From Rosa chinensis (taxonomy: Eukaryota; Streptophyta; Magnoliopsida; Rosales; Rosaceae), in the NCBI RefSeq assembly GCF_002994745.2, contig NC_037090.1:38869001-38933000 (forward strand): a stretch of 64,000 nucleotides of DNA, given 5' to 3'. How positions within the stretch are numbered: the stretch's first letter is position 1; each line of letters starts with the position of its first letter. This document shows, piece by piece, positions 57,469 to 64,000 of this stretch. The notes under the pieces were generated by a model. That model saw only the letters and a program-made list of their open reading frames with translations, was not told the origin of the DNA and did no database searches. A program made the translations under genes and the position numbers.

Positions 57469-60296
57469 TTATCTTTTGCTAGTCCTCGAGCAAAACAAAA
57501 GAAACTAACTGCTATAACAAAAGACACGGACCTAATGTCTTCCAAACATCTCAGAGAACTTATAATGCCCACTAGTATGATCAACAAAATTCAAGCAGTC
57601 ACATATCAGAATTCACAATTTCACTTCAGAGCTAATTTATTTTGATAACCATAGTGCTAAATTTATAATACATGAACAATCAAACTAGTGCAACAAAGGA
57701 GAACCAACTTATTCATGGGTCAAACACGCGTCAACTCAATTTCTCACAAAGATGCTCTCAATTTCTTTTCACTCATGATTTTTTGACTTGATGTATAAGC
57801 ATATATTTCGCTCAAGTTATATGTGAGAGGAATGATGTAATAAGACAAACAAATAGCTCACATATAATAATAAGAAAGAAAGGTTTTTTCTGAATTTTTT
57901 TTACATATGATCCCATGATTGGAACGCCAAGACTCGGATGAAATGCCAGTGACACCATATGCTCACCCCTCTACACAAGTCTCCACAAATCAAATGCACA
58001 ACTTCAAAGATCAACAAGGTCTTTATTCAGGGTTGTAATGGGGCCAAGGATTAAGGTTAAAAGAAAGAAAAGGAAGGAAAATTCAAAGATCCTAAAGAAC
58101 CTAGTGGAGCACCAGAAAAACATAAGAGATAAAAGAATCTTGGAACTCCTCAAGGTAATCAATCTTCAAACATGAAGCAAGTAATTTTTCAAGGCCAGAT
58201 GTCATCTTCTTGGGCCTTTGCTTCATTCTAAACCTTTCTTCTAACACTTGTGAAATAGGACAAAGGCCAAATTTTCTTGAACAGGCCTTCAATTAAAAAT
58301 AAGCTCCTTATTCACAAAAGGGGGACTAAAATCCATACACTTTTTTTTCCCTCTCTTTTGCCGTATACTTTTTTTTTTCTTCATATTTTTTTCTGTTTCG
58401 GCATACATATATTGTTTTTTTTTTTTATGGACAAGTCTTACCCCCACACTTGCTTACAAAAGTACCTTGAACATACATATATCTCTAAAAATATTTGCTC
58501 CACTAATTCCTTAGAATAGGGTAAGGATAAATCTATACTAAGCTTAGGGTTAAGGAATTCGTGGGTAATGAAACAAAAAGGCTTAATGTAGGCTCTAGGG
58601 GGTTAACTAGGGGATTGCACATCTTGTGTGCATAAAAGGGACACAGGTTAATTTTGCTATGGTGGTAATCCTAGTGCCTTTATCCCTTCCCATCCATCAT
58701 GCAATTCAACCATACGCTTCAAGAGGCTTTGGGGCAAGTTCTAGAATTTGTCCTTATAAAATATGCAAGTCGAATCCGAGTCTCAACCAAGATGAATAAG
58801 AGATGAGATCATGCAAAATCCTCGTCAAAAAAATAAGATGATTCTACACTAAGCACTCAGAAAAGAAATAGCACATATACAGGATCAAAAGCTCACAAGG
58901 GTTTAAATTAAGTTTAACATGGCATAGCATGCATCCATCAATTCTCAAGTGTTACATTAATCCAACCATCAATGTATATAAATCAAGCACAATAATCATC
59001 AAAATCTATTAACAATTATTTGAAATCAAGAATCTAACACATGCTTGCATTCCTTTTGTGACCAAAATATAAATCCGTAAACAGTTCATGCTCATCATAG
59101 AGTTTGGAAGAACCCTAAAGACTCAACAGAAAATAAACCTAAGAACTAGACTCTTTTTTTCTTCTTCTTTTTTTTCATTTTTTTTTTATTGAAAAATAAC
59201 AAAAAGTTCAAATTCCTTCCCCCCACACTTAAACTAAACATTGTCCTCAATGTTTGATCTAGATATAATCATGCAATGATATAGTTGAGTATAGAAGGAA
59301 AGAGAAAACACATCACAAACAAATGTAGTTAAGAAGAGTAGAGAATGCTCCCTCTTGTAGACCTCCCAATGCTAATGATCTTTGGATATCAACCTCAAGG
59401 CTATAAGTCTAGGGCAAGCTCTATGCCAAATGCACCAAAGATACTCCAATAATGCTCAAAGTCATTAGGAAACATCACTTTTCACAAACTGATTTCAGCT
59501 AAAACCTTGCAGCATCCCTGTTTCCGAGGTTCATAGCTCATCCAGTAAGAACTGGAATCCAAAGGTTCCACTTGGAGATGAAAGTTTATATTTAGGGATT
59601 TCCATACATATGTGGCACGCATTCCAACTCCAAGGGATGTAGAAAATAGAGACCTGCAAAGTTAGCAAAAAAAATTACAGAAAACTGGCAAAATGCTGAC
59701 AGAATAACCTTCGTCCATTCAAACCTGAATACAAGAAGCTACATGGGTCACATTCAGAAACCCTTTGGTAGAAATGAAGTAGAAATCCGGGGCTTCAAAC
59801 CCATATAATTTTGTCTCATTTGGACCCCCGGAAGTATCCCCTGTTTTGCACTTTAAGTGGCTCTGATGCCCAGTTTTCTGCTTTTCTGTTCCAACCCTCC
59901 TGTACTCAACTGGAAACTACAGATGGTGTGAAACTTGAAATTTGGATCTTCCAAAGCCATTAGAAAATAGACATCTGGGGATTTTGATCCATATATATTA
60001 CGTCTATTGGTTCCAAAGGAGCTGTGAACGACAGCTGTTCAAAGTAGACTGAAATCTGGGCGTCAGAAAAACTGGTTTGATAAAAAGTGACTCCTGTAAA
60101 TCTTTCTCAACTATGACACCTGCACACACACACACAAAAACATAAAACCAAACAAAACAAGAAGAAAAGAAAGAGAAGAAAAGAATAAAGAAAACATCCC
60201 TTAGAAAAATACCGCAATTTTCTTCCTTCATTCATTGGGTTGCCTCCCAAGAAGCGCTTGGTTTAACGTCCTCAGCCTGACAGCCGGGCCAATTCT

Positions 60297-61511
60297 TTAA
60301 GAGTAATCAGGAGGTTTTGGTCTTGGTTCCATGAGATGCTTGACCTTTTTCAAAGATGCTAGGTGATCCCTTGTAAGCAACTTGTGCTCCTTGGTAACAA
60401 TGGAAAGATAGGATTTCAACTTTCTCGTTTTCTTTCTCTTCTTCCATTGTCTCGTTCTCTTCTTATGTCCCACAAGCATGGCCAAAAGAATCTTCTTATC
60501 AGAATTGGGATATTCACCTATCACCATCTCCACATGATCAACAAACTCAAGAGTTTCTTGTATGGAGTGAACAAATGTAAAGCTCGAATGTGGCAAGTAA
60601 TGGTCAGGTGGTCGGGCATGTGATAGAATTAGAAGCCCGTCTATAGGAGATTTGCTGGACTCCTCTTCTAAGCAATCCTCCATGTCATCCTTGCATTCTT
60701 GATCTTTATGAGCTATGATGATTGCTTTCGGCACTTGGTACTCATTCGCATGAAGTTGAACCTTGCTTTCTTTAATGTAAAATTCCTCGTCTGTCAAGGA
60801 CTCTTCAATATCACTATCTTCATATGCTTCAAGCTCGGTTGTATAGTGTAACACATAATCCTCACATGTCCCAGCCTCAAGTTTCTTTTCATAGGGCTCA
60901 TCCAAATCTGTATCCTCATCCTCATCCAAAATTGACTCATGGAATACATTATGAGGCTGAGGTAAGGCTGTGACTTCAAGGGACTTCCCTAAAGTTGTAG
61001 TAGGTGTAGGAGGGCACTCCATAAGTACCTTGGCCTCCAAAGGCTCATTAGCTTCTGCCCAATCTTCTTCCTCACTGGTCAATACCTCATGATATGACTC
61101 TTGAACCCAAGATTGTGTTTCCCGCTCCTCTGTTTCTTGGTTCAAAGAATTAATAATTTGTTGGATATGTCGCTCAATATTCTCCACAGCTTTGTCCATA
61201 TTCCTTGATGATTCTTCCGCACTTTTCGCAACTTTTTGTACAATTGCCTCAAGGGAGGGCTTCATTAGATCAACCAAGAGGACTAGTGCTTGCTCTTGGT
61301 ATGACGGCCACATGAATGAATCAATATCATGATGATAAGGATTATACATAGGGACTTGATAAGGCTGCCATGAGTTGAACGCTTCCGGATTCCATGAAGA
61401 GTTAGCATTAGTCCAACCATTGTTGTAAATGCTTGAGTTGGGATCCTCCCACATTATAGTAGCATGCTCGAAATAACCTTGGTATTGCAGTCCGAAAACA
61501 AAACAAAACAA
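60297..61511 (-). CDS. Long uncharacterised ORF of the gypsy-like element
   Basis: 404 codons, intact. A likelier start is the internal ATG at 61454, which opens MWEDPNSSIYNNGW. The N-terminal ~70 residues are Trp/Tyr/Asn/Pro-rich (WNPEAFNSWQPYQVPMYNPY). Residues ~75-130 look helical/coiled coil (VAKSAEESSRNMDKAVENIE). The middle is very acidic (SILDEDEDTDLDEPYEK). The C-terminus is strongly basic (KKRTRQWKKRKKTRKLKS). No protease, RT, integrase or CCHC motif is visible. The Trp-rich start and coiled coil recall the gag-end linker of Athila/Tat-type elements. The frame sits between the PBS and the GCGCTTCTTGGGAGG motif, where gag-pol normally lies, so this appears to be the only product of a non-autonomous element. 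Confidence 0.75.
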   Translation of the reverse strand: MFCFVFGLQYQGYFEHATIMWEDPNSSIYNNGWTNANSSWNPEAFNSWQPYQVPMYNPYHHDIDSFMWPSYQEQALVLLVDLMKPSLEAIVQKVAKSAEESSRNMDKAVENIERHIQQIINSLNQETEERETQSWVQESYHEVLTSEEEDWAEANEPLEAKVLMECPPTPTTTLGKSLEVTALPQPHNVFHESILDEDEDTDLDEPYEKKLEAGTCEDYVLHYTTELEAYEDSDIEESLTDEEFYIKESKVQLHANEYQVPKAIIIAHKDQECKDDMEDCLEEESSKSPIDGLLILSHARPPDHYLPHSSFTFVHSIQETLEFVDHVEMVIGEYPNSDKKILLAMLVGHKKRTRQWKKRKKTRKLKSYLSIVTKEHKLLTRDHLASLKKVKHLMEPRPKPPDYS

Positions 61512-61580
61512 AAACTAAGTTAGTATATTACAAAATTGAAAAACACAAAAACAAAACAGATTAGCAATTAAGGAAAACAA

Positions 61581-61598
61581 TCCCCGGCAACGGCGCCA
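61581..61598 (-). promoter_or_regulatory. Primer-binding site of the gypsy-like element
   Basis: Minus-strand TGGCGCCGTTGCCGGGGA directly follows the LTR. This is the tRNA-complementary PBS known from Athila/Tat/Ogre-type gypsy elements and fixes the element's orientation. Confidence 0.8.
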
Positions 61599-61599
61599 A

Positions 61600-63219
61600 A
61601 AATTGGTACATCTAAAAGATGCACAACTTAAACCTTGCACTCAAATATCATCGTTGGTAATATAGTGATCAAGCAAGGGTCATTACCCGCTGAAGATTGT
61701 TCCTAAACTGCTAATCAAATGTCACAAGCTACTCTAAACTATGCTACTGAACAGTTAACAAAAATAAATTAATTAACTAACCTATACTCGATGGAATTTT
61801 CTGAAAATTTTACATGACACTAAAAACACATTGAATAACACATATACAAAATTTCAAAACAATCGTAGTTGATTTGGTATATTAAATAATTCACGTAAAA
61901 CTGAACACAGAAAGATAACAAAGCAGAAACAGATTTTATAACTTTAAACTATTGATAGAAACAAAGCTAAGGACTCATTCTCCACCACCAAACACACTCA
62001 ATCATATCAAAGCTCAGTTATGGAATCCTAAATCTCAATTGAATTTACCCGAAGTTAACTCACAAGCTCGAATTAACCCATTACCCTTTCTTAGTTCCTC
62101 GTTAAGTGAATACAAGCTCACCACTTAATCTATTTCCGATTATGCAACCTAGACACAAGCTCGCTAAGTTTAACATATCAAAATCATTAAGCACTAAAAG
62201 GGTTTGGATAAATCTAGGGTCACAAGTACGTTGGTAGTCTTGCTAAACCTAGGGTTTGAGTCACATGTAATTCAAGAAGACATTTTGCTACTCAATTGGA
62301 ATCAACACACGACATATACGAATCTAGTGTTACTCCTAGCATTAGAACCCTAACCTCTTCATTTAGTTGCGCACCTAAACAAACAAGTAAAGATTCATCT
62401 TGTAGACACAGTGAAACATAAACACTCAATTGATAATATAGAAAACCAAAAACTGAATTGTCATCAATATGAATTGAACATGTTTGGGGCTTTGAAATTG
62501 CCCCTAGCTACAAAAGTATTTAGCTAGACATAGTCATGAATTCGCTGAATGCATACATCAAGAGAATTGAAAAGAAAAATAGAGATGAAAGAAGGAGATG
62601 AGATCACGGCTAGATGATGGCAGAAGATGTCGTTCTCTCCTTTCTCTTGTGCGGCCGAACCTCTACTCAACTGAACGTCTCCCTTCTTTATTGCTTAGGT
62701 CAGCAAATTTTCACTTCTTTTCCTTTTAGGATTCAAGTAGCTTCTCCTCTAAGATTTCTAATAATTTTCACCCATAAAAATATGTCATATATCTCTAATA
62801 AACAGAGATATTCAGTTAATAGTCGTCGGTGGGCTTCTAAAAGGAATTCGGGCCTCAAATCATGGATTTCCGTCAAAGTGTCAGATTCCCGGACTGCTCG
62901 ACCTTGCTGTACTAAATCGGCCATAACTTCTTGTAGAAAAATGATATGAATTAACCGTTAAAAGTTCTGGAAACTAGACATCGAAGGCTTTCCAAGAATA
63001 TAAAGTTCAGTATCTAGTTAGTTCTGAGCTGCTCTCAGTTTCATGTCGAAGTTGACTGATCTGCACAGGCAGATTTACTGATTTAGCTTCCTTTCTTCTA
63101 CTTTGCTCCATAACACCTACAAAACATAAAAATAGAGTAAATGACTCAAATAGATAGAAAACTAGCTGAGAAAACATGAAGAAATCAACACAAAATCATG
63201 TACATTTATGAGCTTATCA
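61600..63219 (-). repeat. 5' LTR of the gypsy-like element
   Basis: It runs from TGATAAGCTC (63219 leftwards) to just before the PBS-like sequence at 61598. The + strand frame 62614-62949 lies in it and has no recognisable domain. The inner boundary is set only by the PBS. A second LTR copy for comparison is missing. Confidence 0.65.
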
Positions 63220-64000
63220 GAAATACCTAGGTATCCCAACTCTAGTAGGCCGGTCCAAGACAGATACATTTGCCTATATTAAAGACAACTTGTCAAAGAA
63301 ACTGACAGGATGGCTGTCTAAATTATTAAGCAGCGCTGGTAGAGAGATCTTAATCAAGGTAGTAGCTCAGGCTATGCCTCTATATACGATGAATTGTTAT
63401 CTGCTACCTCAGTCTCTTATTCAGGAACTTCACCAATTATGTGCTCAGTTTTGGTGGGGTAGTACGGAGGAGAAGCGGTCTATGCATTGGCGTGCTTGGG
63501 ATGCTTTATGTAAACCTAAGAGCATGGGAGGTATGGGCTTTCGACATTTATTTGCTTTTAATTTTGCCATGTTAGCAAAGCAAGGGTGGAGGTTAATCCA
63601 AAACGCGGATTCTTTAATTGGCCAGCTTTTAAAAGCTTTGTATTTTCCCCATTGTAATTTTTGGGAAGCAACTTTGGGGGTGCAACCCTCTTATGCTTGG
63701 AGGAGTATCGTGCAAGGTAGAGATATTCTACGGGAAGGTATCCGAAGACATATTGGCAATGGGACAATCACTAATATTTGGGCAGATCCCTGGCTAATGG
63801 GGGAGGACTTGAGTTTGTATAGGTCCGATCGAGCTACTGTGGTTGCGGATCTGCTTCTTGCTCCAGGTGTGTGGGACACTACTCTTTTATCTCATTTATT
63901 CCCTACACATATTGTTCAGAAGATACAGGCACTCCCACTTAGCCCTCAGAACCATGCAGACAGATGGATTTGGGATGCTGACAGAAAAGGCAGATTTACA
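63220..64000 (+). CDS. LINE post-RT region (distal half of split ORF2), partial
   Basis: The frame continues open to the window end: KYLGIPTLVGRSKTDTFAYI, LTGWLSKLLSSAGREILIKV, FWWGSTEEKRSMHWRAWDAL, GGMGFRHLFAFNFAMLAKQG and then GTITNIWADPWL. This is the standard connection between RT and zf-RVT in plant L1 ORF2 proteins. The corresponding block in the 3721-4741 fragment (RRFWEDSWLEDQPL) aligns with NIWADPWLMGEDL. No stop is seen, so this half was recently intact. It has no start of its own. Confidence 0.9.

Larger units (their letters stand above)
57469..63219 (-). mobile_element. Gypsy-like non-autonomous element with a single LTR, inserted in the LINE
   Basis: It is flanked by GAAAT (57464-57468 and 63220-63224). 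In minus orientation it begins TGATAAGCTCATAAATG and has an LTR of about 1.6 kb to about 61600. The PBS-like TGGCGCCGTTGCCGGGGA (61598-61581), typical of Ty3/gypsy Athila/Tat-type elements, follows. Next come one long ORF (60297-61511) and the conserved GCGCTTCTTGGGAGGCAACC motif (about 60237-60258). A 2.7 kb non-coding 3' part has ACATTGAGGACAATGTTTAG near 59232-59251 and ends CTCGAGGACTAGCAAAAG plus ATAA. No polypurine tract or 3' LTR is present at that end. No RT, integrase or zinc knuckle was found. Confidence 0.78.
55121..64000 (+). mobile_element. L1-like LINE, split by a gypsy-type insertion and running off the window
   Basis: ORF2-type content lies in two pieces, 55121-57468 and 63220-64000, separated by the LTR-type insertion 57469-63219. 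Order: APE-type endonuclease, reverse transcriptase, then the region leading to zf-RVT. Joining across the insertion restores the DKHEKYLGIPTLVG block that follows the RT domain in plant L1 elements. The endonuclease part is frameshifted. The RT and post-RT parts are long and open. The 3' end, and any poly(A), are outside the window. It is related to the short LINE fragments at 3721 and 6961 but carries a region they lack. Confidence 0.9.

Noticed and set aside
57127..57587. Frames overlapping the LINE reverse transcriptase in other phases (57127-57453 and minus 57324-57587)
   Set aside because: Shadows of the RT frame and of the insertion junction.
62614..62949. 111-codon plus-strand frame in the gypsy-like LTR
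   Set aside because: Lies inside the LTR, opposite to the element's orientation, and has no recognisable domain.

Overview
This is nuclear DNA of a flowering plant. The evidence is spliced genes with GT-AG introns, a mitochondrial-targeted ribosomal protein, a Rx-type coiled-coil NLR resistance gene, and plant-type Helitron, CACTA, L1-like LINE, Ty1/copia and Ty3/gypsy elements. The AT-rich introns and element types suggest a eudicot. A Rosaceae source is only an impression that I cannot prove from the sequence. No prokaryotic, organellar, CRISPR, rRNA or tRNA feature was seen.

Layout. 1-2.5 kb: a six-exon minus-strand gene for mitochondrial ribosomal protein mL46 (MRPL46). 2.8-4.7 kb: two captured exons of an ABC1-type kinase and a truncated LINE. 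4.77-13.28 kb: two minus-oriented, non-autonomous Helitrons almost end to end, the first carrying a LINE insertion with a target-site duplication. 13.3-17.1 kb: decayed sequence with a second, broken copy of the mL46 first exon and promoter and a diverged local duplication. 17.3-20.0 kb: a plus-strand ALY/REF mRNA-export factor gene. 20.75-24.6 kb: a third Helitron of the same type. 24.7-27.85 kb: a CACTA-like element with an internal membrane-anchor exon.

27.9-32.7 kb: a GH81 endo-beta-1,3-glucanase pseudogene split by a copia element, which itself holds a TIR element and a solo LTR. 33-48.3 kb: repeated, diverged non-coding modules around one intact CNL gene (39.6-42.4 kb), a decayed copia element directly upstream of it, and extra copies of the GH81 3' end. 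48.3-54.9 kb: a copia element with both LTRs, TSDs and an intact gag. 55.1-64.0 kb: an L1-like LINE split by a 5.75 kb gypsy-like element carrying one LTR and a 404-codon ORF.

Three host genes look functional: mL46 (mitochondrial translation), ALY/REF (mRNA export) and the CNL (pathogen sensing). The rest is mostly nested transposon sequence and gene fragments. The most striking undescribed structure is in the 5' leader of the copia element at 48.3 kb. There, nine small hairpins sit in three tandem units. Their stems differ in sequence but stay paired while their loops vary, which suggests a selected RNA structure.
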